A DNA stretch of 64,000 nt. Origin: Ceratopteris richardii. Its lineage: Eukaryota; Streptophyta; Polypodiopsida; Polypodiales; Pteridaceae. The notes under the pieces were generated by a model. It was given only the letters and a program-made list of their open reading frames with translations. It was not told where the DNA came from and searched no databases. Below, piece after piece: positions 21,846-31,799 of the stretch; the stretch's first letter is position 1, and the number at the start of each line of letters is the position of its first letter. The stretch spans positions 189,998,380 to 190,062,379 of the forward strand of contig CM035420.1 in assembly GCA_020310875.1 (NCBI GenBank), read 5' to 3'. Made by a program: the position numbers and the translations under genes.

Positions 21846-23359
21846 TGTGGAAGGGGAATCAAGCAAGAAGGAAAGAAGAAGAAGATCAAAGTCAAAAACT
21901 GTGTAATAAAGAATAAAGATCATAAAATCAAAAAACCACCCTCTGCCCAAAGCCCCACAGGGGCACGCATCAGGCAACAACATGAATCATCCAGGTCCTG
22001 AGGATTGGAATTAAAGATCAATCAGAACCAGGACATTTCATGGGAAGGACGGACCAGGGCTAGGAACTATACATGAAGAAGTGCAAGACAATAATTGGCA
22101 GGTACTAATCCTTCTGCTGATAGCGTGCGTTATCAACAAAGTAAACATGCTCAAAACAATACAATAGGGTCAGATGTGTGCAACTAGGACAAATCAGAAG
22201 ACCAAAAGCTAGAAAGAGGTGACTAAGAACATCATATTCCTAGTCACTGGTGGCGTGTGTGGCAGCCCAACTGAATACAACAACCGAGATATGTGATATA
22301 AGGAATACCAAGGGGCAAACAGAAGCAAAGGACATACCTTGGATAAGATAACCAATTGTCTGACAGTCCTTGTCGCCGCTTCGACGGTTGGGTGCGTGTA
22401 TTCAGAAGACTTAAGCAAGTAGTCGACGAGAAGCTAAAGCCTGTCAAGGGACGACAGAGACAAGGAGGGGGAGAGTGTTGCAGAGCAAAGAAGCACAAGA
22501 GGAGAGCCCCAAAATTTTCAAATTAATGGGCATGATTTTTCTTCTTCAAAACATTCAGAGAATCCCCTCAAGCCATGTAAATGCACTGGAGGAGTCCTCT
22601 AGTGGCATAATCCCATCTTGTTGTAAAATATCCCTTGTAAATTAGTAGGAAATTCACTTTTAGTAATAAAGTGCCGGTCTCTTGTGTGAAAGGACCAAAT
22701 TTAGGGCACATGTATATAAGTCACTTGGTGACTCTTTATAAGTACTTTTTGCTATTGTGAACAAGGAGAGCTTTGAAATCTCGAATTTGCCTCTTTCCTG
22801 CAGATTTCCATTTTCTCTTTGATCTTCTATGTGTGTGTAATGCTTGGAATGTGTGTGTAGGACTGTTCTCTACCCCTCCCCACTATTTCTGAGCTACTGT
22901 GGTGTGTGTGTGAGCTTGTAGGAGTTGTGGCGTGAGCATGGGTACTTCCCATCATTCACTATTTTGGTCCTAACTTTAAGCAGGGTTGTCAAAATCGAGT
23001 GAAACAACTTCCAATAGATGCGCCTTGTCAAGAGCTTCTAAACAAGTATGCTATTGATTATATTCGGAGCTTGGAGCTGAGAGAAATCCTCGATTTACTG
23101 AAAACTGCTGTAACTGGTATCGCGGCATACAGTTTCAGTCTTTCAGTGAGTTTGAGAGGTGGATTAATCTTTTCTCATGATATCAGCTGAACCACTTCAT
23201 TTTCCATCATGTGCGCACATGTCTTCATACACTTGGTTATGTCGTTTGATCGGATTGATATATAAGCGTGTGTCAATTTCCCACTATATGCACTTGTGTT
23301 GCAAATGAGGTTTAGTCTCTTTGGCACAAGTCCTTGAGTCTTCTTGACTTAAGTACACA
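21846..23359 (+). repeat. Gypsy G 5' LTR
   Basis: This LTR of about 1.51 kb begins TGTGGAAGGGG and ends TACACA. It is the inverted match of 9887-11388. CTTAT, the left target duplication, precedes it at 21841-21845, and a tRNA-Asp primer site follows. A TATATAAG box at about 22711 and a nearby conserved block could be the promoter. By eye the two LTRs differ by a few percent, more in their first third. Confidence 0.85.
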
Positions 23360-23365
23360 CGTTTT

Positions 23366-23383
23366 TGGTGCCGTTGCCGGGGA
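23366..23383 (+). promoter_or_regulatory. Gypsy G primer binding site (tRNA-Asp)
   Basis: TGGTGCCGTTGCCGGGGA matches the 3' end complement of plant tRNA-Asp at 17 of 18 bases. It lies 6 bases inside the 5' LTR. K has the perfect version at 57279. Confidence 0.88.
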
Positions 23384-24019
23384 ACACTCAGCCAAGGTGC
23401 CTTCGTGATGGTTATAGATCAAAAGTGATGAAATCGTACTTGTAGAAGTGAATTCGTTCCGTGGCAAGTAGTCAATCACTTCAGCACTTGTTACTTCATA
23501 TCCCGGAGGTGTGTGTAATGAGGTTTTAGGTTTAGATTTAGTAGGAAGGGAGAGAAGGAGGATTTAGGGTTAGGTTAGAAGGAGAGGAGAGGGGAAGAGA
23601 AATGAAGTAGGAGTAGGCCAAGATCACCAAAAAAACCAAAAAAATTATCAAAATTAGTGAAGTTCAATCTCTGTCACAAAAAGTATAAAAACCAAAAAAT
23701 TTGAACTCATTTGATACTTTCCTGTGTTCTAGTATCGTGTGCGAGCAGCGAACGGTATCGTGAGAGTGGTATCACGCGCTACAGGCTGACAAGACTAAGT
23801 ATTGAGCTCAAGTTGCAATCAGGACACCACAAAGGTAAGATTCAACAAGAATTCCTTGGCAAAAACACACTAAAAGTGCACCAACACATGATTAAGTGCA
23901 CATTGGATATCGAGGGGGGGGGGACAGTTTGTTTTTTGAACTTTCTTGAAAGAGACAGTGTGTTAGGAGTGAAGAGGGGTGAGAGAAGAGAAAGGGGGTG
24001 CAGAAATTTTGAATTTTGG

Positions 24020-24730
24020 AGGTATTTTGGCTTGAGTATCACGATCGGTTGAGTTTTTGGTATCGTGATACCAAAAATTCCCTTGTATCGTGATACTCGC
24101 CGAAGTATCGTATCGTCGGTTACCAATCTTGGTATCGCGATACCACTTCTGGTATCGTATCACCAAGTTGGTATCGCGATCTCACTTTACCCCGTGGTAT
24201 CCTATCGTGTGCCACCGTGGAATCGTATCGTGTCTCAAGTTACACCTAGTATCAAGATACCATAATAGTATCGTATCGGTGCAAGTGGGTGGTATCGTAT
24301 CGCCACTTGCATTGGTATCGTATCGCGCTCAACCCTAGTATCGTATTGTCTCATGGTCAGGAGTCGTATCATGATACCAAGTTGGTATCGTATCAGCCCT
24401 TTGCAAGTGGTATCGTATCGTCTGGATTTTTAGTTTCGTATTGCGAGGACTGCTAGTATCGTATCGTCCCAGCTCTTGGTATCGTATCGCCAATCCTAGG
24501 AAACTCTGGTATCATATTGTTGAATTAACTCAATATCGTATCGTCGCGTGTCAAGTATCGTATCAGCCAAGCATTAGGTATCGTATCGTCACCAACTGCG
24601 GTATCGTATTGCTGGCTACGACAGTATCATATCGCGTAGGTTTCAGGTATCGTATCGCTACCAGCTGTATCACCCACGATAGTATCGCCTGGTGCAGTAT
24701 TGCCTAGAAGTGGTATCGTCCAGAGCCTTT
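24020..24730 (+). repeat. TATCG-rich leader array of Gypsy G
   Basis: About 36 ATCG tetramers occur in roughly 690 bases between primer site and gag, against about 3 expected by chance. The main form is GGTATCGTATCG with spacers of 10-20 unrelated bases. Several self-complementary versions occur, such as GGTATCGCGATACC and GTATCGTGATAC. It ends about 90 bases before the Gag start. The open frames running through it (with repeated YRIV-like residues) are by-products of the repeat and I do not call them genes. Confidence 0.9.
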
Positions 24731-24814
24731 GTAGAATTTTGTAGGGCATACCTAAGACATTTGAAGAGGCACTCAAGGAGAGTTTTAGAGACCTAGAGAG
24801 CCTCAGGAGGGTGA

Positions 24815-26101
24815 ATGAACTTGAGGTCAGGGAGAGTGCTAAGTAGCCAAAGAAGTGTCATATCCTCTATAGGGAGTACCGCTCAAGTCAGTCACCGTTC
24901 TGTCTATTCAGATACCTCTAGTGACTCCGAGGAGAAGATACCCATGGCCTCTGAAGATATGCATGGTCCATATCCAAGTAGAAACTTCATGACCACAGTA
25001 GAGGGAGAGTACCGTACCTCCTTACAGTATGTGTCTACTAATGCCCAAGAGATTCCCATCTACCTGGATGGCTTAAACACATCAGTGGCTAGGATGGTAA
25101 CCTCTATGGCTGCCACAATCGTGCCTAGACCTGCTGTTAAGTACGAAGGAGGAGCATATATGGACAAGATAGGTCACATATACATAGTGACGGAATTTCC
25201 TGAGATGATCAATGAAAGGGGAGAGTTAGTGTAACAAGAAAACCCAGGAAGAACCAACCCTGAGGAACTAGTGACGACCCCTAGAGGTAGATCCCAAGTA
25301 ACACGAGTCTTGAGAGGAGACTTGATACCTCAAGATGATTACCTGTTGGAAGTCTATATAATTCATGGATCATATGTATTACTTCAAACAAACTTACCGG
25401 CTCCAGGAAGAGAAGAAAGCCCTATGACATTTTATGAACTGAAGGATCCAGAAGACGAAACTAGAATCACATACCTAGACAAAAATCAGAGAAGATATTG
25501 GTTGGTTAGTGCTTTGGATAGAGCTCGTCTGAAATACATGGGTTTGCCTGTATTCCCCTAGAGAGATCAGGCAACTACCTCGCAAAACCCCTTTGGAAAT
25601 CAACAAGAGACAGAACACACCACGTCAGGACAAACTAGCCAACAGAGTGTTCCAAACCGTACTCATGTACAATTTGCGAATCCAGGAGTGCAAACACATG
25701 ATCATACCCACCTAGGAGTAGGGAATCAGTACCAACCACCAGTAAGACCACGACCACCAGTAGGAGGGCAACCTGGAATACCTCTAGTTAGACTAGCTGT
25801 CCCGGTCTTTCCTGTAATGCCTAGACCACCAGAACCAATGAGAAGACTGAGACCTATCCAAGTGGCCAAGTGTGTAAGAAATCATTACCGCGGATTAGGA
25901 GAACCCTACGATGACATTGCTGAATTTAAACAAGTACTAAGGGAAGAACAAGTAGACGACTTCTTTGTGTAGTATGAGTCTTTTGGACTCACCCTCACAG
26001 GAACGGCGCTGACTTGGTTCCAGCCATTAGATCCTAATCAGTTTGGAAACATGGAGCAATTTTTCAAGAATTCATTGGGGAATTCACTAAGAGAGGCATC
26101 T
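24815..26101 (+). pseudogene. Gypsy G Gag, N-terminal part
   Basis: The plus strand starts MNLRSGRVLSS, the same start as K Gag (MNLRSGRHLGK). It continues with VKYEGGAYMDKIGHIYIVTE, TPRGRSQVTRVLRGDLIPQD, FYELKDPEDETRITYLD and the Gag core RPIQVAKCVRNHYRGLGEPY then DDIAEFKQVLREEQVDDFF. The piece ends where Copia B Gag sequence begins. It is a broken fossil. The close likeness to K shows one family. Confidence 0.88.
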
Positions 26102-26498
26102 TAGTGACATAATCACTAATGCTTTGACTTTGCTTTTTCTTGAACGTTGTGAACTCCGACCATAAGCTGGCCTTCCTAGCTTTCGTAGTATTTTGGAAGT
26201 GATCTTCCAATGCACTCCATATGTCTTCCGCTTTCTCCAGACCTCTAATATGTGGTAGTAGATGATCTGTAACGGTATTGTAGATATAAGCTCTTGCCGT
26301 TGCATCTTTCTTCTGCCACAGCTTCAAGGCTTCTAGTTCTTCTTTCTTTGGTTGACTGTCGTCTCCAAAAGTAGGCTTCTTTTCTTCTCCTGTCACATAT
26401 ATCATTAAGTCCTTACTCATCAGTAAGGCTTCCATTCGCATTACCCATGCGGGATAATTATCTCTGTCCAATTTGTCAATAGAAACGTGATCTGCCAT
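26102..26498 (-). pseudogene. Copia B Gag, N-terminal part
   Basis: The minus strand starts MADHVSIDKLDRDNYPAWVM and continues with KDATARAYIYNTVTDHLLPH, AEDIWSALEDHFQNTTKARK and SQSISDYVTKM, all standard blocks of Copia Gag (UBN2 type). It closely resembles Gag of Copia I. The leader and primer site lie on the LTR side. It breaks off at the boundary with Gypsy G Gag. Confidence 0.9.
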
Positions 26499-26715
26499 AA
26501 TCTTCTTGTTTCTGTTACTGTCGGTGAATATAACGTTAAAAGATTTTACCTTTCATAAACCTTTACCTTTGAGAATAAATTTGAAATGCTTCTCTGATTC
26601 CGTTTGCTGTTGATCACCTCAGGTTTTATCTTTCCAACAAAGAATTCTTCAAATTCTCTTGTATCTGCGCTTCCGTTTACTCTTGAGAACCTTTTCTTCT
26701 CTTCAGAACCTTTTC

Positions 26716-26727
26716 TGCTCTGATACC
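26716..26727 (-). promoter_or_regulatory. Copia B primer binding site (Met tRNA)
   Basis: Read on the minus strand this is TGGTATCAGAGC, the standard plant Copia site complementary to initiator Met tRNA. It lies just inside the right LTR of B. Confidence 0.88.
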
Positions 26728-27937
26728 ACCTTTTGAGGATGCGGCAAGAAGCTTGAAACTAAGCTATACTGCGGAATATTGCCACACCACAAGAACTAAG
26801 CTAAAGTGATATTAGAACACCTCCATATCAATAGCTTAGCAAACTTCCTGAAACTAAAAACTTCACAACTATGTTTAGTGAAATCTGAAGATTCACTTTA
26901 TAGAAAACTTTGCCTTTCCTTCAGGCTTCAATTCTGATCTGATTTACTTCAGTCTTTTCAATTCTTTGTTTGCTTACTGTTAGATCTTCTTCTCGTCACT
27001 TAAATCTACCAAAACTGTGTTTTGAACTTACGAGAATATCACAAGAACTTCACCGAAATGTTACCGGACTTTCACCGTAATCTTACCGGAATCTTACCGG
27101 AATCAATTGCAATTATGTTTGTAGTTACTTCAAATGTGTGTACTTGAAGTAAGGAAGTAATACCTGAGCTTCCTTCAGTGAATGAACTTTATCTGAAGTT
27201 TGAAGAAAAAACTTCACCAGTTCTGGATGCCTTTACGGTCAGACTTAGTACTGTGTGTACATATCCCCTTTTACAAAACTGTTTTGATCAGGTTGTAGTT
27301 GAGACTACTAGCTTCACATTAAGCTATCATTCATGAAAAACTTTACACTATACTGTAAGATCTAACTTGTAGAAATATCGTAAAATGTATACTGAGAAAA
27401 TTGTAACTGTTAACTAACTTTCAGAGTAACATGAAATCACTTAGATTTCTTCACACAAGAAGAATGCGCTTAGATCTTTCCATATAAATATGTGTTTTCT
27501 ATTAGAAAAGATGTGTACACTATGGCTTGGCCTCTCTTTGCTCATAGCCATGGAAAACTCTCCTACACTGAGTAGTTTTTCTTACCATCTCTCTCTCAGA
27601 TGAATACCTGACTGTTTAGGTTCTATTACTCATCTCTAGATACGCACTCTTGCGTCTACTACAGATGCGCTTCTAAGCTTTCTTTCTCAGTCACACTAGA
27701 CTTTGCGTATAACTCAGTCTTTTTCTACAGGCCTTCAACACTCTCTTATATACATTTTTTATCCGAGATTCAAAACTCGTAACTCTGGAAGTTTTTGTGA
27801 ACTATATTAGAGTCGTGAATTTGTCCCTTCACTAAGGCTTGATTTTCTGATTGCTTTGTTTCTGCTTCTCTTTGTCTTTCTTTATCCTTCATATATCTTC
27901 AGGTCTTTATGTCTAATTAGTGAGTGAATCTCCAACA
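26728..27937 (-). repeat. Copia B 5' LTR
   Basis: This is a match of 7186-8291 across its length, with an extra segment of roughly 80-100 bp near 27650-27740 that the other copy lacks. It is followed by GGAAT, the right target duplication. The two copies differ by a modest number of substitutions. Confidence 0.88.
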
Positions 27938-28129
27938 GGAATGGCATTCAATATTGATTCAAGGGGAGCATGGTGTGCTAACTGCCCCTCTCACTTTAAG
28001 TATGGAACTAAAGAAACTTGTAAATAATCATAAAACAAAAGTGTGCATGCTACTTTCGTCCAATGTAAATTATTTTTATAATATAAATCTTGTTCCATAC
28101 TTCTCATGTCGGTTGTGTGATAATGAGAA

Positions 28130-29520
28130 TTTAAAGTTTAAGTTCTTAATGAATAGGTATGCAGATATTTTTTGAGAAGAAATTCCTCATGGATTACCAT
28201 CTTTTTTAGGGCAAGTTTATCATTCCATAGATTTGCTCCTAGGTACTAAACCTAAATGTGAACCCCACCTTCCAACTCCCATATTCCCAAAAAGTTGAAC
28301 TGGAGAACCAATTCAAAGAATACCTCGATAAAGGATTCATTCAACCTAGCCACTCTCCTTGGGCAGCTCCATTCCTCTTAGTAAAGAAGAAGGATGGATC
28401 AATGCGGTTGTGCATTGATTATCAAGTTTTGAATAAAGTTAAGATAAGATATATGTATCCAATGTCCCAAAGATATGATCTATGTGATCAATTTAAAGGA
28501 GAAAAGATATTTTAAAAGCTTGATCTTTGATAAGGGTGCCACCAAATTAGGATCAAATATGAACATGTCCCTTTCAAAACTAAGTATGGGCATTTTGAAT
28601 TTTTAATTATACCTTTTGGACTCACAAATGTCCGTGCTACTTTTATGAATGTAATGAATATAATTCAAAGATCTTATGTGGATAGATTATTACTTGATTT
28701 TCTAAAGGTAATTCTTATTTACAGCTAAGATGCAACCACCCATTCAGATCATTTGGAAAAAGATCCTCTAGGACCAACAAAGAATACGTTGTATGACAAA
28801 GAATCTAAGTGTGAATTCTTTGCATGGAAAATCTAATATCTTGGATATATTATATATGAGAAAGGAATTTAAGTAGATCCTAAAAAGGTCCAAGTTATTC
28901 TTAACTAGCCATATTCCCAAACCACATCAAATTTGCAAAGTTTTTTGGGATTAGTAGGATACTATAGAAATTTTGTATCAAACTTTTCCAAGATTTCAAT
29001 CCCTTAATATGAAAAACTAAAGGGAAATCCTAAAGTCCTTACTTGGGATAGGGAGAAAGGAGAAATTATGGAACAACTTAAGAAAGTTGTAGCATTGGCC
29101 CGAATCCTACAAATTGTAGACCTGGCTGAACAATTTGTGGTTGAATAAGATGCAAATGAAGCAATTGGAGCAGTGATGAGTCGGAATGATTGTACAATTA
29201 CTTTTGAAAGCCAAAATCTAGACTCAATTCAAAGAGATGATTCTACCTATGAAAATGAGCTTTATGCCATTATGCATGGTCTATGAAGAAATGGTGACAT
29301 TACCTTTTTGGCACCAAAGTATTTATAATCTTTGATCAAGCAATCATGAAATGGTTTGCAAACCAAGGTGAGTTAAAATGTAGAAAAGCTAGATGAACTA
29401 AGATACTTTTAGGAGTTTGAATATGACTTTAGATATCAAAGAGGAAAATTCAATAATGTATTTATAAATTCTCTAGACCATATGCCTATGTTGAATTCTT
29501 CAAGCTTCGTAGAAATCTCC
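28130..29520 (+). pseudogene. Gypsy H reverse transcriptase and RNase H (fossil)
   Basis: RT starts near FLMNRYADIF and continues with [38 protein letters not shown], a decayed FPFGLTNAPATF-like block at about 28610-28650 and a GLVGYYRNFVSNFSKI-like block at about 28950-29000. RNase H remnants follow (EANEAIGAVMS-like at about 29150, then a YHYLFGTKVFI-like stretch). It is highly decayed. Confidence 0.82.
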
Positions 29521-29639
29521 AATGATTTGATAAAGTTCATGAAACGAAGGTATCAAGACGATCCAAACTTGGAAGAAAGTTCTTGACCAAGATACAAGCT
29601 TATCATCTGATCATAAGTTCAAACACTATAGTATTCAAG

Positions 29640-30420
29640 ATGAATACTTGTTGACAAAGGAAAAATATATGTACCTTGTGACAAAGAACTTAGAAGAAAT
29701 GTTTTGTTCGAATGACATAATTCCCCTAGTATTGGTCATCCAAGAATCAACAAATCCTATGAATTAGCCGAACAAAAGTTTTGTTGGCCAAGTGTACATA
29801 AAGATGTACAAAATTATGTACTTAAGTGAACAAAGTGTGAGATAAATAAAGTAGAGAAGCTTAAGATTGGTGGCATGTTACACCCCTTGGAAATTTCCAG
29901 TGGAAAATGGAAAAGGTTTTCTATGGACTTTATTATGGGCTTAACTCAAACCAAAAAAGGACATGATCTAGTTTGGGTTATAGTAGATTTCTTGGCCAAA
30001 ATAGCTTGCTTCATTCCTACTCAAACTATGGTTAAGACTCCAAAACTAGCCAAGTTACCTGTTCGTCATCTTTACTAACTCTATGGTCTACCCCAAGACA
30101 TAGTTTCAGATAGAAATGGAAAATTTAGTAGCCATATCTAGAGATCCATTTTCAATTAATAAGAAACAAAGTTGAGGATGAATATTGTTAAGCATATAGT
30201 TGGATGGGCAAAACATAAAGCTTTAATAAAATGTTTGAAGATATGTTGAAATCATACATATCTCAACCAAATTGACTAGAAGGACTATTTATTCTTGATT
30301 GACTTTGCTTACAACAGTGATAAGCATTTTACAATAGAGCATAGTACATTCATGTTAATGTATGGGTTCAATTCTACAAACCCATATGCAATAGGACTGC
30401 AAAATGAGAAAATCTAAGCT
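29640..30420 (+). pseudogene. Gypsy H integrase (fossil)
   Basis: The zinc-binding part is seen at about 29700-29840 with a WPSVHKDVQNYV-like stretch. The core reads LEISSGKWKRFSMDFIMGLT, VWVIVDFLAKIACFIPT, LYGLPQDIVSDRNGKF in part, and FTIEHSTFMLMYGF. Order and wording match chromovirus integrases. It is broken. Confidence 0.8.
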
Positions 30421-30819
30421 ACCAAAGATTTCCTGGAAGGTATGACTTTAAGTTGAAGGTAGCTAAGGAAAATGCGATGAAATCCCAAGAGAGAGCTATG
30501 TCAAGATATATTGAACCTAATATGCAAGAAGTTTCCTTTCAAGTTGGAGAACAAGTTGATTTTAAAGTTCCCAAGAAATTTCAAACTTTGAAAATAGGAC
30601 ATTGTTCTAAAGTACCTCCAAGATATTATTGCCCTTTTGTAAGATCTTTGAATGGCTTGGACTATGGCTTATGAGTTGAAGCTTCTAGAAGGTTTTCTAC
30701 TTCCCCTAGTGTTTTATGTTAGTAAATTGAAAAGGAAATTCACTTAATAAGATAATCTTGTATCTCCAGATACAATAGTCCAACCTATTTCATTACAGAA
30801 GTTCCAAAAAAACTAGAAA

Positions 30820-30965
30820 AAATACTACACACTTGAGATAAAAGACAAAAAGTCATTTATATAGGGAGTCCCTCATGAAATGGAAGGATGGGACAAAGGA
30901 AAATACCACTTGGGAATGTCTAAGTTCCATCAATAAAAGATTTCCCTCTTTTCAAACTTAAAGTT
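30820..30965 (+). pseudogene. Possible chromodomain at the end of Gypsy H integrase
   Basis: After the integrase C-terminal region the plus strand has a stretch reading roughly as a basic LEK.LHTRDKR start and an ENTTWECLSSINKRFPSFQ end, spread over more than one frame. This resembles the R-G-x-x-x-Y-L-V-K-W then E-A-T-W-E layout of retroelement chromodomains, which bind modified histones and steer integration. The call is tentative because of decay. Confidence 0.45.
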
Positions 30966-31088
30966 AGAAAATGAGGAAAATCTTTGAGAGTGGTTCATGA
31001 AGAGATTGATCATGATGCATGGAGGAGTACTGCACATAGTGTATCTATACACATTTTTGCGGATGGATTTTTTTTAAAGGGGGAAGAA

Positions 31089-31514
31089 TGTTGTATAACT
31101 ATGGGTTCAAAAGGTTGATTTGGATGATTTTAAGGGTTCAAAACCCCTTCGAGAACCCTTGGGTTTATTGAGATACCCTTGGGAAGTCACTTCAATTAAA
31201 TGGTTTGAACCTTTGGTATTTATTCTATGGCATGGAGCCTTATCCTTTGGAAAAATAATCAGTTCAAGGTACCTTGAGGGTGTACATGCAATTCTAGAGC
31301 TCCTTATTTAAGAAACCATGTGATTTCATGTATTCTCCTATGGTTATTTGACTTATCAGTGCATGTGAAGACCTTTCTTTGGTACCCATGTGGCTTGGAC
31401 ATAATGCAAACGTTGCCCCCTTGGTCAAGAGGTATAGATATGGGTGGACACATATGATCAGTCTCACATTTGTGGAAGCTATCATCTTAGAGAACTCAAT
31501 TGAAGGTTACAACA
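31089..31514 (+). repeat. Gypsy H 3' LTR
   Basis: A purine tract (AAAGGGGGAAGAA) ends at 31088. The LTR begins TGTTGTAT and ends TTACAACA, so its ends are short inverted repeats with TG...CA. Length is 426 bp. No second copy was found in the window. Confidence 0.65.
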
Positions 31515-31799
31515 CTAGACCAAAGTAATGTTGGCCCAAATACTTTACCATCATTGACATGGATCATACACATAAGAAAAGTCATTTATGATGGGCCTAT
31601 CCCTAAGGTGTAATTCTTTTCTAAAACAAAGGAATCATTTTGGGCTCTTCCACCACCTATGGGCTAACATCCATTTCATATGGGCAGACACAAGTTCAAG
31701 TACACATGCCTGAAAAAACTACACATGTATGAAGATGAGAAAAATAGATCATATTGCCCCTTGAAGGAGATGTGCAACAAAATTTAACTCATCAAAACC

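Larger units (their letters stand above)
9887..26101 (-). mobile_element. Gypsy element G, rearranged, with long post-integrase region
   Basis: G is a Ty3/Gypsy element with LTRs of about 1.5 kb, a tRNA-Asp primer site, a TATCG-rich leader, Gag, RT-RNase H-integrase and about 5 kb of extra coding sequence after integrase. Its 3' half (9887-19020) is on the minus strand. The 5' LTR, leader and Gag (21846-26101) and a piece of RT (19024-19618) are in the plus direction, with part of Copia B between them. Its Gag and RT resemble those of K, so the two are one family. The protease expected between Gag and RT is not visible. It is a broken fossil. LTR divergence of a few percent by eye suggests moderate age. 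Confidence 0.85.
7186..27937 (-). mobile_element. Copia element B, split by Gypsy G and rearranged
   Basis: B is a minus-strand Copia with LTRs at 7186-8291 and about 26728-27937, flanked by GGAAT. Its parts are spread over the interval: Gag start at 26102-26498 (minus), Gag end to integrase at 19620-21840 (in plus orientation) and RT-RNase H at 8331-9881 (minus). Gypsy G lies between and around these parts. The target duplication of G (CTTAC/CTTAT) shows that it entered B between integrase and RT. The mixed orientation points to later inversion. B is a broken fossil. Confidence 0.85.
27943..31514 (+). mobile_element. Gypsy H, 3' portion (chromovirus type) with 3' LTR
   Basis: The plus strand resumes the old Gypsy after Copia B. 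It holds RT, RNase H, integrase, a chromodomain-like tail, a purine tract and a 3' LTR. RT wording ([20 protein letters not shown]) and the chromodomain-like end point to the chromovirus branch. It is heavily broken, clearly older than A, B, G, I and K, and its 5' LTR was not found. Confidence 0.8.

Noticed and set aside
22463-22476. Purine tract AAGGAGGGGGAGAG followed by TGTTGCAGAG as the polypurine tract and LTR start of G
   Set aside because: Both G LTR copies match for a further 600 bp upstream, another purine tract lies at 11389-11402, and the target duplication fits the longer LTR.
24065-24707. Open frames through the TATCG array of G
   Set aside because: Same reason as for K; composition follows the repeat and no domain or common start is shared with K.
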